DNA from: Cypionkella sp.
GTDB lineage: Bacteria; Pseudomonadota; Alphaproteobacteria; Rhodobacterales; Rhodobacteraceae
Assembly: GCF_030652235.1 (NCBI RefSeq)
Contig: NZ_JAUSBA010000051.1
Coordinates: 62,001-126,000, forward strand
Direction: 5' to 3'
DNA length: 64,000 nucleotides
Both the position numbers and the translations under genes were made by a program. Below, one piece after another: positions 28,903 to 38,064 of this stretch (positions are counted from its first letter, which is position 1; every line of letters starts with the position of its first letter). The notes beneath the pieces were generated by a model, which was given only the letters and a program-made list of their open reading frames with translations, had not been told where the DNA came from and searched no databases.

Positions 28903-29854
28903 GATCCTGATATCGGCCGCGATCTTGGTTGGCTTGTCGGCAGTCACGCTGTATCGCGCCCAATCGCGTGAGGCCGCGATTGCCGCTGAATTCCCGCCCG
29001 AGGGCCAGTTCCTGACGGTGAACGGCGCGCAGGTGCATGCCTATGTCACAGGCCAAGGCCCCGATCTGATCCTGATTCACGGGGCCTCCGGCAATGCCCG
29101 CGATATGACGGTGGCACTTGCCGCTGATCTGGAACAATCCTACCGCGTCATTGCTTTTGACCGCCCCGGTCTGGGCTGGTCAGACCCGATCCCCGACCAA
29201 TCTTTGCGCAGCCAAGCCCTGCACCTGTCGGATGCTGCCGCACAGTTGAACGTCCACGATCCCATTATCGTCGGCCAAAGTTATGGCGGTTCGGTCACCT
29301 TGGCTTGGGCGTTGTTCGCCCCACTGAAACCGCGCGCCTTGGTGCTGATCTCGGCCCCCTCACTGCCATGGCCCGGCCCGCTCGACATCTTCTACCGATT
29401 GACCGATAGCGGCATCGGTGCGGCACTGATCCCGCCGCTGGCCTCGGCTTTCACCCCTGACAGCTATCTTGACGCCACCATCGCGGCCATCTTCGCCCCC
29501 GATCCGGTGCCGCCCGGCTATGCCCAAGCCATCGCCGCGAAACTGACGATGCGCAGCAACACCCTGCGCGCCAATTTTGAGCAAGTGAACAAGCTACGCC
29601 CCGAAATCGTCGCGCAAGAACCGCTCTACCCGCAACTCACGCTGCCCATTGAGCTGATCCACGGCAGTGCGGACACCATCGTGCCGCTGGTGATCCACTC
29701 TAAACCACTGTCAGAACGCCTGCCCAACGCGCATCTGACGGTGATCGAAGATGCGGGCCACATGCCGCACTACAGCCACCGCGACGAAACTCTGGCGGCG
29801 ATTGAACACGCCGCCCAACGCTCTGGATTGCGCCCAAGCCCGCAATCGCCATAG
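28877..29854 (+). CDS. Alpha/beta hydrolase, membrane-anchored
   Basis: N-terminal signal anchor (about residues 8-26, [19 protein letters not shown]) followed by an alpha/beta-hydrolase fold. Catalytic residues: nucleophile Ser in VGQSYGGS, acid Asp in [10 protein letters not shown], and His in [11 protein letters not shown]; the oxyanion block is LIHGASGNA. The start lies 26 bp inside metA, in another frame, so the two are likely coupled. A methionine-pathway role is not implied by the family. Confidence 0.87.
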   Translation: MTWQKLAAKILISAAILVGLSAVTLYRAQSREAAIAAEFPPEGQFLTVNGAQVHAYVTGQGPDLILIHGASGNARDMTVALAADLEQSYRVIAFDRPGLGWSDPIPDQSLRSQALHLSDAAAQLNVHDPIIVGQSYGGSVTLAWALFAPLKPRALVLISAPSLPWPGPLDIFYRLTDSGIGAALIPPLASAFTPDSYLDATIAAIFAPDPVPPGYAQAIAAKLTMRSNTLRANFEQVNKLRPEIVAQEPLYPQLTLPIELIHGSADTIVPLVIHSKPLSERLPNAHLTVIEDAGHMPHYSHRDETLAAIEHAAQRSGLRPSPQSP

Positions 29855-29882
29855 TGGGGCAACCCTAAAGCTGGAGGAAATC

Positions 29883-30755
29883 ATGGATCTGCCCTTTGAC
29901 GGCGCAATCAGCCGCTATTTCAAGGAAGCCGCCCCGAAAGAGGTGCGCAAAACCATCGAAAAGGCCAGCAAGGATCAGATTCTGTGGAAGGATTACCCTT
30001 ACCGGACCGAGATGAAGAAAGCGGACTACAACGTCCAGATGGATGCGCTTCAGGTGCAACTTGTGCGGATGGCGGCGGATGTGAAAGCCACCGGCAAGCG
30101 CATGGTGGTGGTGTTTGAAGGCCGTGATGCGGCGGGCAAAGGTGGGGCGATTTCTGCGGCGCATCTGAACCTCAACCCCCGCGTCGCGGGCATTGTGGCG
30201 CTGCCAAAGCCGACCGAGCGCGAGGCCGCACAATGGTATTTCCAGCGCTACGTCGATTGGCTGCCTGCGGCGGGTGAAATCGCCTTCTTCGACCGCTCTT
30301 GGTACAATCGCGGCATCGTCGAGCATGTCTTCGGCTTTTGTACCCCGGAACAGCGCGCGAAATTTTTCCGGCAACTGCCCGAATTTGAACGGATGCTGGT
30401 GGATGAGGGGATTGTGCTGGTCAAGCTGTGGCTGGAAGTCGGCCAAGCCGAACAGTTGCAGCGGTTTTTGGATCGTGAGCAAGACCCGCTGAAGCAATGG
30501 AAGCTGAGCCAAATCGACATTGATGGCTTGGCGAAATGGCAGGAATATAGCACCGCGATTGATGAAACCTTCGCCCAAAGTCATTCCAATTACGCGCCAT
30601 GGACGGTGATCCTGTCGGATGACAAGCTGCGCACCCGGATTTGTGCGATACAAAACATCCTGCTTTCGGTGGATTACAAAGGCAAAGATCTGGCCGTGAT
30701 CGGCAAGATTGATGACAAAATCTGCGGTGGGCCAAAGTTAAGGCAAAAAGGGTGA
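29883..30755 (+). CDS. ppk2: Polyphosphate kinase 2 family protein
   Basis: PPK2 phosphorylates nucleotides with polyphosphate. Walker A is [14 protein letters not shown], the lid region is [17 protein letters not shown], and Walker B is [10 protein letters not shown]. About 290 residues with a single domain indicates the class I type, which uses NDP. The start is the ATG after a GGAGG site (GGAGGAAATC); the frame upstream covers the hydrolase gene. Its GTG-initiated neighbour overlaps by 4 bp. Confidence 0.93.
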   Translation: MDLPFDGAISRYFKEAAPKEVRKTIEKASKDQILWKDYPYRTEMKKADYNVQMDALQVQLVRMAADVKATGKRMVVVFEGRDAAGKGGAISAAHLNLNPRVAGIVALPKPTEREAAQWYFQRYVDWLPAAGEIAFFDRSWYNRGIVEHVFGFCTPEQRAKFFRQLPEFERMLVDEGIVLVKLWLEVGQAEQLQRFLDREQDPLKQWKLSQIDIDGLAKWQEYSTAIDETFAQSHSNYAPWTVILSDDKLRTRICAIQNILLSVDYKGKDLAVIGKIDDKICGGPKLRQKG

Positions 30756-31366
30756 AACGCGGCTACCATCACGGCAATCTGCGCCAAGCCTTGGTTGAGG
30801 CGGCGTTGGAACTGATCGCGGATCAAGGCCCGACTGGCTTTACCCTGTCCGAAGCCGCAAAAGCCGCCGATGTCACCCCCGCCGCCGTCTACCGCCATTT
30901 CGCGGGCCGAGATGATCTGATCGCCGAGGTCGCGCGCCAAGGCTACGACATTTTCGCCGCCCTGATGGAGTTTGCCTATAACAACGGCCAGCCCACCGCG
31001 CTCGCGGCGTTTGAGGCCACAGGCCGCGCCTATCTGGCTTTCGCCCGCAAATATCCCGGCCATTACATGGCGATGTTCGAATCCGGCCTTAGCCTGCAAG
31101 CGCATCCCGATCTGGCCATCGTCGCGCAAAAGGCCCGCGCGGTGCTGGAACAAGCCGCCGAGCAACTGTCGCAACATCTGCCCGCCAACAAACGCCCGCC
31201 CTCCAGCATGTTCTCGGCGCATATCTGGGCGCTAAGCCACGGCGTGGTGGAACTTTACATGCGCGGCGCGCCGGGGGCAAAAAGCCCATTTCCGCCGGAA
31301 GATTTGCTGGAAGCAGGCATCGGGATCTATCTGCGCGGCTTGGGGCTGTTGCGGCCAGATTCCTAG
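30752..31366 (+). CDS. TetR/AcrR family regulator
   Basis: N-terminal helix-turn-helix with [18 protein letters not shown] and [27 protein letters not shown] (shown here as two blocks). The C-terminal ligand domain is of the WHG type, with [12 protein letters not shown]. The start is a GTG that overlaps the ppk2 stop (GTGA), so regulation of or with ppk2 is likely. Ligand unknown. Confidence 0.9.
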   Translation: MKRGYHHGNLRQALVEAALELIADQGPTGFTLSEAAKAADVTPAAVYRHFAGRDDLIAEVARQGYDIFAALMEFAYNNGQPTALAAFEATGRAYLAFARKYPGHYMAMFESGLSLQAHPDLAIVAQKARAVLEQAAEQLSQHLPANKRPPSSMFSAHIWALSHGVVELYMRGAPGAKSPFPPEDLLEAGIGIYLRGLGLLRPDS

Positions 31367-31369
31367 ACG

Positions 31370-31600
31370 TTACAGATAACCTCTCGTTCGAATGAACCTA
31401 AAAATTCTTACCAAACATGAGATTATAAAAATCATTAGAAATATGTATTTCCATACAAACACGGTGCCAGAAAATCGCGTTGTGTAGACCTGATTGTAAT
31501 TCACCACATGTGCGAATAGCGACATCAGGCCAAAGCCAATGTAGTTAGAATGCAGCGCAGATAATAATTTATACACGTAATGCCCCAGACTCGATGCCAC
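31370..31600 (-). CDS. Doubtful small membrane ORF in an AT-rich gap
   Basis: A 76-codon frame with a GTG start, no ribosome-binding site, and AT-rich codons unlike its neighbours. It encodes a hydrophobic stretch (SGTVFVWKYIFLMIFIISCL) with a basic tail (RIFRFIRTRGYL). It occupies the gap between the TetR gene and the transporter operon. It may be a foreign remnant or just random coding potential of AT-rich DNA. Confidence 0.25.
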   Translation of the reverse strand: MASSLGHYVYKLLSALHSNYIGFGLMSLFAHVVNYNQVYTTRFSGTVFVWKYIFLMIFIISCLVRIFRFIRTRGYL

Positions 31601-31630
31601 GGAGACAGACGAAAGCCTGAAACACTTTGT

Positions 31631-32743
31631 TCAGCGGAACAGCACCAGTGCCCCCGGCGACCATGCCACCCGCGTTTGCGTGCCGATATCCAGCACAGGT
31701 CGCCCGAATACGTTGCGCATCGACAGCCGCATCGGCTCGGTGGTGCCTTCCAGCTTGATGTCGTAATAGGTCATATCGCCGTAATAGACGACCTCAACCA
31801 CCTCGGCCTTACTTTCGCGGTCGGTTGCCGTCTGGCCATCAAACAGGATCGTCAGCGTCTCGGGACGGAAGCCAATCGAGGCGCCGGAACTGCCCGGCGC
31901 CACCGACACTTGTTCGGCATCCAGCGTAAGCCTGCCAAAACCCTTGGCCTCCACCTCTACCTTGCCCTCCACCTCTGACAGAATATCGGCAGGCAAAAAG
32001 TTCATCGTGCCAATGAAATCCGCCACTTTCCGGCTATTCGGACGCCTGTACAAAGTTTCGGGATCAGCCAGTTGCACGATCTCGCCCTCAAACATCACCG
32101 CAATGCGGTCCGACATCACCAAGGCTTCTTCCTGATCATGTGTCACCAGAATGAAGGTGATGCCAACCTGGCGTTGCAGCTTGATCAGCTCCATCTGCAT
32201 CTGCTCGCGCATCTTTTTGTCCAAGGCGCTCAACGGTTCATCCAGCAGCAGCACCTTCGGCTTTAGGATCAGCGCGCGCGCCAATGCCACCCGCTGCCGC
32301 TGCCCGCCCGAAAGCGCATGCGCCGCCCGCGCGCCGTAGCCTTTCAACCCGACCATTTCCAAAGCCTCGGCCACCGCTTTGGCTTTCTCCGCAGCCGAGC
32401 GCGGGTCTTTGCGCAGACCAAAGCCCACATTCTGCTCCACCGTCAGATGCGGGAAGATCGCGTAGGATTGGAACACCATATTGGTTGGCCGCACATTGGC
32501 CGGCACATTCGCCATATCCTTGCCGTCAATCATCACCACGCCCGAGGAAATGCCCTCAAACCCGGCAATGGTGCGCAGCAGCGTGGTCTTGCCACACCCA
32601 GACGGCCCCAGCAGGCTGAAAAACTCGCCCGCTTTGATCGTCGCGGTGATACCGCGCAGGGCGTGATAGTCGCCATAATACTTATGAACGTCTTTGAACT
32701 CGATCATCGTCTGATCGGCAGCGGTTGATGTTTCAGACGTCAC
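31631..32743 (-). CDS. ABC transporter ATPase, spermidine/putrescine type
   Basis: 370 residues: ABC domain plus a C-terminal TOBE domain, as in PotA. Walker A LLGPSGCGKTTLLR, signature LSGGQRQRVALARAL, Walker B LLLDEPLSALD, and H-loop ILVTHDQEEAL are all present. It is third in a three-gene unit and overlaps the upstream permease gene by 4 bp. Polyamine uptake is a family-level inference. Confidence 0.92.
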   Translation of the reverse strand: MTSETSTAADQTMIEFKDVHKYYGDYHALRGITATIKAGEFFSLLGPSGCGKTTLLRTIAGFEGISSGVVMIDGKDMANVPANVRPTNMVFQSYAIFPHLTVEQNVGFGLRKDPRSAAEKAKAVAEALEMVGLKGYGARAAHALSGGQRQRVALARALILKPKVLLLDEPLSALDKKMREQMQMELIKLQRQVGITFILVTHDQEEALVMSDRIAVMFEGEIVQLADPETLYRRPNSRKVADFIGTMNFLPADILSEVEGKVEVEAKGFGRLTLDAEQVSVAPGSSGASIGFRPETLTILFDGQTATDRESKAEVVEVVYYGDMTYYDIKLEGTTEPMRLSMRNVFGRPVLDIGTQTRVAWSPGALVLFR

Positions 32744-33546
32744 AGGAAGCCTCCAGTACCCTTACCACCGGTTTTGGCGAGGCCACGGCGGCGGAAATAT
32801 TCTGCGGTTGCAAGCAAGGCGATGGACAGACACACAAGAATCGTCCCCAAAGCCAGAATGACCGGCACGTTCTGCGGAAAGCGGAACTGGCCAAAGATAT
32901 AGACCGGCAGGGTGTTTTCATTGCCCGCCAAAAAGAACGCCATGATGAATTCATCAAGGCTGATGGTGAAGGTGATCAGCAGCGATGAGATGATCCCCGG
33001 CAACACCAGCGGCAGGATCACCAAGCGGAACGCCGAAATCGGGGTCTCCCCCAAGTCATAAGCGGCTTCTTCCAGTGATTGATCCAAAGACTGGAACGCC
33101 GCCGACAGGATCGCAATCGAGAACGGCGTGCAGACCAGCACGTGCCCCAAGATCACCGTGAACAGGCTGAGCGGCATGCCGATGCCCAGCAAAACCGTCA
33201 GCAGTGCCACCGCAAGAATGATATCCGGCATCACCAAAGGCAGCATGATCAGCCCCATCAGCGGCGTCTTGAACGGAAACGCATAACGGCTAGAGGCGCG
33301 CGAGGCGAAAACACCCAGGCAGGTCGAGATCACCGCGGCACTACAGCCGATGATCAACGAGTTTTTCAGCGCCTGATGCAGTGCCGGATCATCCCACAGC
33401 TTGCTAAACCAGATCGTGGTGAAGCCGTTCAGCGGAAAGGCGATCGTGGTGGCGTTGTTAAACGCAAAGATCGGCAGCAGCACGATCGGCGCGTAAAGAA
33501 AAATCAGATAAAAGATCGTATAGCCGCGAAACCAGCCGCCCTTCAT
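32740..33546 (-). CDS. ABC transporter permease, PotC type
   Basis: Six membrane segments and the EAA loop (EEAAYDLGETPISAFRLVILPL) that contacts the ATPase. LPFSL-type start YTIFYLIFLYAPIVLLPIFAFN and the NNATT...LNGFTTIWF block are typical of PotC-like proteins. Overlaps genes on both sides by 4 bp. Confidence 0.92.
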   Translation of the reverse strand: MKGGWFRGYTIFYLIFLYAPIVLLPIFAFNNATTIAFPLNGFTTIWFSKLWDDPALHQALKNSLIIGCSAAVISTCLGVFASRASSRYAFPFKTPLMGLIMLPLVMPDIILAVALLTVLLGIGMPLSLFTVILGHVLVCTPFSIAILSAAFQSLDQSLEEAAYDLGETPISAFRLVILPLVLPGIISSLLITFTISLDEFIMAFFLAGNENTLPVYIFGQFRFPQNVPVILALGTILVCLSIALLATAEYFRRRGLAKTGGKGTGGFL

Positions 33547-34490
33547 CGCTTATTCCCCCGCAAGAATCGCCTGTTCAGGAACAAAAACAACAGGCTGACT
33601 GCCATCACCAGCGCCATCGAGGACACCGCCAGCGCCGATCCCAGCGGATAATTGTCCAGTTTTTTGTAGTTCAACTCGACAAGGTTAGCGACCATCTTGC
33701 CCTCTGGCCCGCCGACCAAACTGGGTGTGACGTAGTCGCCAATGGTCGGAATAAACACGATCAGCACCGAAGAAATCACCCCGGGCATCGCAAGGGGCAG
33801 CGTCACCCGCCAGAACGTCATGAACGGGCTTTCGCCCAGATCGCGCCCGGCCTCAAGGAACGAGCGGTCAATCTTTTCAAGCGAGACGAAAATCGGCAGG
33901 ATCGCAAACGGCGCATAGGCATGCGCGAGGGTGATCACCACCGAATTGACATTGTACAAAAGCCAGGTGATCGGCTCTTGGATCAGGCCAATCTCGAGCA
34001 GACCGAAGTTGATCGGCCCGCCGGTGCCCAAAATCACCTTCCATAGAAACACCCGGATCAGGTAACTGGTCCAGAACGGAATGGTGATCAAAAACAGCCA
34101 CAGCGACTTTTTCGACGGCGCGACGTAAAAGCTGACGTAATAAGCCACCGGAAACGCCAGCAGCACCGTCACCGCCGTCACCACCATCGAAATCATCAGC
34201 GACCGCCACATCAGCGTCAGAGCCAGTGGGTCCGACCACACACCTTTGTAGGTCTGCGACTCGGTCAGAACGCCGTTGACATCCTTGTAGGAATGACACT
34301 CACCAAAGTAATTACACAGTTGAAATTTCGGGATAATCTGCAAATATCCGTCGGTCATAAAGCTATAAACTAAGATCATCCCCAAGGGGGCCGCCAGCAG
34401 CAAAATCGCGTAAATTGCGGTGGGGCTGATCATCAACAGCCCGTTGGCGGCCTCAGATCCCCTGAAGCGCACCTTTGGTTTCGATTGCAT
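33543..34490 (-). CDS. ABC transporter permease, PotB type
   Basis: First gene of the transporter unit. Six segments, a larger periplasmic loop after the first (about 50-90, containing two Cys in CNYFGEC), and the EAA loop EAGRDLGESPFMTFWRVTLPL. TIPFWTSYLIRVFLW is a PotB hallmark. The operon has no gene for the periplasmic binding protein on either side, and about 150 bp upstream of this start no gene is seen. Confidence 0.92.
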   Translation of the reverse strand: MQSKPKVRFRGSEAANGLLMISPTAIYAILLLAAPLGMILVYSFMTDGYLQIIPKFQLCNYFGECHSYKDVNGVLTESQTYKGVWSDPLALTLMWRSLMISMVVTAVTVLLAFPVAYYVSFYVAPSKKSLWLFLITIPFWTSYLIRVFLWKVILGTGGPINFGLLEIGLIQEPITWLLYNVNSVVITLAHAYAPFAILPIFVSLEKIDRSFLEAGRDLGESPFMTFWRVTLPLAMPGVISSVLIVFIPTIGDYVTPSLVGGPEGKMVANLVELNYKKLDNYPLGSALAVSSMALVMAVSLLFLFLNRRFLRGNKR

Positions 34491-34642
34491 ACCCGTCCCC
34501 CTGTTGCGCCTTGGCTGGCACAGCTTTGCATCTTTTGATCAAATTAAGTCGATCCTGCAAAACCGCGCAAGTCTTATCTGATCGCAAACCCTGAACGATC
34601 ATCGCCGCCAAGCGCCCCTCGCGCAAGGAAAACAGGATGAAT

Positions 34643-34894
34643 TCAGATCCGCTCGATCTGAATCGCCCGCTTTTTTAGCTCCGCGTACAGACAGGCGAGC
34701 ACCCTTGGCGCGCCCACCGCCGCCTGTAACGCATCCAAGATCCCCTGATCGCCCGCACCATCCGACACCCGCCAGACCAGCCGTTGCTTCAGGCCATCAT
34801 CATAGACAATCTCGGTCAGGCCGGTGCGCGACTTGCGCATGCCCAGAAAATCAGCGCCCGCACCAAGCACGTGAAACGTGGTTTGAAGTCCCAT
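34643..34894 (-). CDS. Hypothetical protein, 83 residues
   Basis: Small soluble protein with no family I can name. GAAAGG lies 7 bases before the ATG (MGLQTTFHVLGAGADFLG). The segments KSRTGLTEIVYDDGLKQRLV and LACLYAELKKRAIQIER suggest a mixed alpha-beta fold. It is oriented like the transporter operon but separated from it by 150 bp. Confidence 0.55.
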   Translation of the reverse strand: MGLQTTFHVLGAGADFLGMRKSRTGLTEIVYDDGLKQRLVWRVSDGAGDQGILDALQAAVGAPRVLACLYAELKKRAIQIERI

Positions 34895-35017
34895 TTTTGG
34901 GCCTTTCTTTTATGTGTCTGGCCAACCTGCTCGATCCTAGAATCTTGCGCGCCAACTTCCCTGCGGTCAATTCCTGTCAAAAGGATTGTGCCCCACCGAG
35001 TCCAGAAAGCCACACAG

Positions 35018-36418
35018 TCACACCCCCATATCGTTGGGGGGGCGCGGCAGCATGTACCCCATCGCCGCCAACCCCGCATCAAGTTGCTGCCTTGGAATCC
35101 CACCCGCAATCGCCAGACGCACCGCATTGGGGGCCCGCCCATTGCTCATCGCATATTGGTCAGCGGCGCGCAGCAAAACCCCCTGTTCTTCCGCCATCCG
35201 GGTGAAAGTATAGGCCCGCCACCCCTGCGGCAGCCGCAACCAGGCAAACGGAATTCCCTTCTGCCACGACAGATCAAACGCACCCAAACGATTGACAACC
35301 ATCTGCAAACGTTCAGAAAAATCTGTCTCGACCTTTGCGCGGATCGTATGCGCAGCCCCCGAGTTGAACAGTTCCAGCGCAAACTCGGCCAGCGGCTTTG
35401 ACAAAGCAAAGAACGCGTGCTGCGCCGCCAGCCGCCCGGTTGGCCCCATTCCGGTTGGGCAAATCACATAACCAAAGCGCAATGCCGCCGAGACGGATTT
35501 CGACAGGCTGCCCGCATACCAAACCCGCTCCGGTGCCAAGGCCCGCAAGGCAGGGTCCGGCGCGCCAGAATAGAAATAGCACTCATCTTCGATAATTTGC
35601 AGATCATAGCGCCGCGCGATGGATACAATTTGCGACTGTCTCTCTTGGCTCATCCGCGCGGTGGTCGGGTTTTGTGCGCTGGGGGTCAGACATAACACCT
35701 GCGCACCATAGCGTTTGCACGCCGCCTCTAATGCATCCGGGCGAATACCTTCATCGTCCAACTCAATCCCGATCACCTCGGCCCGCGCCGCACGCGCGGC
35801 ATAGCGAAAGCCGGGATAGGCCAGATCCTCGATCAGCACCACCGGGCGGTCGCCGCGCAAACAGCAATCGAGGATCAGCCCGATGCCGCTTTGGCCGCCA
35901 TGCGTCAGCATCACATCATCTTCGCCAATCGGCCCCAGCGCCCGGTCAGCCAGCCAACCCACCACCGCCTCGCGCAACGGGGCCTCACCACTTTGATGCG
36001 TATAATCAAGCCATTCCGTGCCAACACTTAGAGAAACCTTACGCAGGATATCGCCAAAAACCTCCACCTGTCCGACATCCGGCAGTTGCGGCGAACGCAG
36101 ATCAACCCGCCCATCTTCTATCCCCGGATCGCGGTCGATGAACAAAGGTTGCGTCGGCCCCAAGCGCGGCTTGCGCGCCGCCACAAACGTGCCGCGCCCC
36201 ACCGTCGCTTCCAGCAGGCCTTCCTGCGTGGCGATCTGATAAGCCCGGCTGACCGTCCCCGGCGTCACCGACAAGCGGTAAGCCAAATCGCGCACAGTCG
36301 GCAATTGTGTGCCTTGCGGCAAGGTGGCGGTTCGGATTGCCTCGCGCAAAGCCCGCGCCAGCGAGAGATACTTCGGCCCTTCGTCACCAGCGAGATCTGG
36401 CACCCAGATTGTATGCAT
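35018..36418 (-). CDS. MocR-type regulator (GntR HTH fused to PLP aminotransferase fold)
   Basis: A winged HTH (about 15-80, with LPTVRDLAYRLSVTPGTVSRAY) followed by a fold-type I aminotransferase domain. The PLP lysine is in AGSLSKSVSAALRFGY, and the Asp/Asn contacts in IIEDECYFYS. The start was set at MHTIWVPDLAG, with AGAGGAAC upstream; the frame extends 14 codons further, but without such a site. MocR proteins use a PLP-bound intermediate to sense amines, vitamin B6 or GABA. Direct repeats upstream of the gene look like its operator. Confidence 0.92.
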   Translation of the reverse strand: MHTIWVPDLAGDEGPKYLSLARALREAIRTATLPQGTQLPTVRDLAYRLSVTPGTVSRAYQIATQEGLLEATVGRGTFVAARKPRLGPTQPLFIDRDPGIEDGRVDLRSPQLPDVGQVEVFGDILRKVSLSVGTEWLDYTHQSGEAPLREAVVGWLADRALGPIGEDDVMLTHGGQSGIGLILDCCLRGDRPVVLIEDLAYPGFRYAARAARAEVIGIELDDEGIRPDALEAACKRYGAQVLCLTPSAQNPTTARMSQERQSQIVSIARRYDLQIIEDECYFYSGAPDPALRALAPERVWYAGSLSKSVSAALRFGYVICPTGMGPTGRLAAQHAFFALSKPLAEFALELFNSGAAHTIRAKVETDFSERLQMVVNRLGAFDLSWQKGIPFAWLRLPQGWRAYTFTRMAEEQGVLLRAADQYAMSNGRAPNAVRLAIAGGIPRQQLDAGLAAMGYMLPRPPNDMGV

Positions 36419-36450
36419 AACAATGTTCCTCTGGCGATTCGCCGACTGGC

Positions 36451-36494
36451 ATTGTATCAATCATAGCAGGCAACTGCATCTTGTATCAATACAA
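36451..36494. promoter_or_regulatory. Likely MocR operator: direct repeats TTGTATCAAT 29 bp apart
   Basis: TTGTATCAAT occurs at 36452-36461 and again at 36481-36490, in the gap between the divergent MocR and DUF1127 genes. The second copy continues into ACAA, making the palindrome TTGTATCAATACAA. MocR regulators such as GabR bind two spaced direct repeats, which fits this layout and suggests autoregulation and control of the DUF1127 gene. Confidence 0.6.
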
Positions 36495-36507
36495 TCGGAT
36501 GAAGCGC

Positions 36508-36720
36508 ATGTCGTATAACCAAGCCCTCGCTCTGAATGGCCAAGCTCTGCCGCCGCTGTCGCGCGTTGCAGTCTCGCTCGCGCTGACCGTCGCGGCATGG
36601 GAACTGCGCTATCGCACCCGAAAGCAGTTGGCACAGATGCCCAAGCACATGCTGCGCGACATTGGCCTTTCTGAAGACCACGCGGAACTTGAGGCCGAAA
36701 AGCCGTTCTGGCGCGCCTGA
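36508..36720 (+). CDS. DUF1127 small protein
   Basis: About 70 residues, MSYNQALALNG at the start and the DUF1127 signature RYRTRKQLAQMPKHMLRDIGLS towards the end. Members include regulators of phosphate, arginine and RNA metabolism in Agrobacterium and Rhodobacter (CcaF1-like). An earlier ATG three codons upstream, and a TTG within the operator repeat, are less likely starts. Terminated by a clear hairpin. Confidence 0.85.
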   Translation: MSYNQALALNGQALPPLSRVAVSLALTVAAWELRYRTRKQLAQMPKHMLRDIGLSEDHAELEAEKPFWRA

Positions 36721-36744
36721 CCCATTCTCCCTGTTCCCCAACCT

Positions 36745-36773
36745 CGGGCCGGTGCTTTCCGGCCCGTTTTTTT
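36745..36773 (+). terminator. Terminator after DUF1127 gene
   Basis: CGGGCCGG and CCGGCCCG flank TGCTTT and are followed by a run of seven T. Canonical intrinsic terminator. Confidence 0.9.
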
Positions 36774-36823
36774 ATGCCCAACCTCGGTAAGCCATAAGAC
36801 CCGCAACGGGGTGACTGCAAAAC

Positions 36824-36853
36824 AAAAGGCCCGTGGAACACCACGGGCCTTTT
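36824..36853 (-). terminator. Terminator after rpsI
   Basis: AAAAGGCCCGTGG and CCACGGGCCTTTT form a 13-bp stem around AACA, 20 bases after the rpsI stop, with T runs on both strands. Confidence 0.9.
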
Positions 36854-36874
36854 GCGCAATCCAGATGATAAAGC

Positions 36875-37360
36875 TTAGCGCTTCGAGAACTGGAACGACT
36901 TACGGGCTTTCGCCTTGCCGTATTTCTTACGCTCAACCACACGGCTGTCGCGGGTCAGGAAGCCTGCGGCTTTCAGCGCCCCACGCAGAGCGGGTTCATA
37001 AAGCTGCAAGGCTTTGGAAACGCCATGCTTCACAGCGCCAGCTTGGCCGGAAAGACCGCCGCCCGCAACCGTTGCCATCACGTCGAACTGGCCTTCAACG
37101 CCCGCCACGGTGAACGGCTGACGCAGGATCATTTGCAGCACCGGACGCGCGAAATAAACCGCCATCTCTTTGCCATTCACAACCACTTTGCCCGAGCCCG
37201 GTTTGATCCAGACGCGTGCAACGGCGTTCTTGCGCTTGCCGGTCGCATAAGAACGGCCCAGCTTGTCACGCACAGAGACGCGCACGATAGCCAAAGGTGC
37301 TGCCGGGGAAGCCGCACTAACGGCCGATTTCAGATCGTCGAGAGATTTGATTTCGGACAT
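36875..37360 (-). CDS. rpsI: Ribosomal protein S9
   Basis: Small-subunit protein whose C-terminal tail reaches the P site. The family ends in [11 protein letters not shown], with the usual final [24 protein letters not shown] and the [19 protein letters not shown] block are conserved. The N-terminal 35 residues are an alphaproteobacterial extension. Three bases separate it from rplM, the standard operon. Confidence 0.98.
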   Translation of the reverse strand: MSEIKSLDDLKSAVSAASPAAPLAIVRVSVRDKLGRSYATGKRKNAVARVWIKPGSGKVVVNGKEMAVYFARPVLQMILRQPFTVAGVEGQFDVMATVAGGGLSGQAGAVKHGVSKALQLYEPALRGALKAAGFLTRDSRVVERKKYGKAKARKSFQFSKR

Positions 37361-37363
37361 GAT

Positions 37364-37828
37364 TTATGCGCTCCGGGTGTTCTTCGGGTTCAGCGATGCA
37401 ACATCGAGAACGGTGGGCTGTTGCGCCTCATGCGGATGCTCAGCCGACGCGTAAACGCGCAGGTTGGTCATCTGAACGCGGCCCAGACGGTTGCGGGTGA
37501 TCATACGCTCAACAGCTTTGACCACGACGCGCTCGGGGTGTGCGCCTTCCAAGACTTGCTTGGCGGTGCGCTGCTTGATGCCGCCCGGGTGGCCGGTGTG
37601 CCAGTAGTAGATCTTGTCGTTGCGCTTGTTACCGGTCATCTGGATTTTGTCCGCGTTGATGACGATAACATTATCACCCATATCCATGTGGGGGGTGAAG
37701 GTCGGCTTATTTTTGCCGCGCAGGATAGAAGCCACGATCGTTGCAAGACGGCCCAGAACGATGCCTTCGGCGTCGATCAGGATCCATTTCTTGTCAATGT
37801 CCGCAGGCGTAGCGGAGAAGGTTTTCAT
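37364..37828 (-). CDS. rplM: Ribosomal protein L13
   Basis: Large-subunit protein binding 23S r[38 protein letters not shown] and MLPRNRLG-like [18 protein letters not shown] are seen. 154 residues, normal. The 230-bp upstream gap holds the operon promoter and a dispersed repeat. Confidence 0.98.
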   Translation of the reverse strand: MKTFSATPADIDKKWILIDAEGIVLGRLATIVASILRGKNKPTFTPHMDMGDNVIVINADKIQMTGNKRNDKIYYWHTGHPGGIKQRTAKQVLEGAHPERVVVKAVERMITRNRLGRVQMTNLRVYASAEHPHEAQQPTVLDVASLNPKNTRSA

Positions 37829-38021
37829 CTTGAACCCATAAGAGAGAGGGCGAGAGTCACCTCTCGCATTTCGGATGGTGGCTTATCGCTGAACCAGCGC
37901 GCAGCGTCAAGCGCAGGAATAGATATAATAAAACGCAAATTCAATGACTTATGATATGCGGTATTATATTACCCCAACCCAACCTCAAACAGTTTGACTA
38001 AAATTGGTCATCCTCTCTGCT

Positions 38022-38061
38022 CAAATAACCCACAGGGGTCTGGGGGTGTGAAACCCCCAGC
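38022..38061 (+). repeat. Dispersed intergenic repeat, copy 3
   Basis: AAATAACCCACAGGGGTCTGGGGGTGTGAAACCCCCAGC-type sequence (hyphenated as AAATAACCCACAGGGG then TCTGGGGGTGTGAAACCCCC). Closely related to the copy at 40303. Ends four bases before the sseB-like stop codon. Confidence 0.7.
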
Positions 38062-38064
38062 GGT

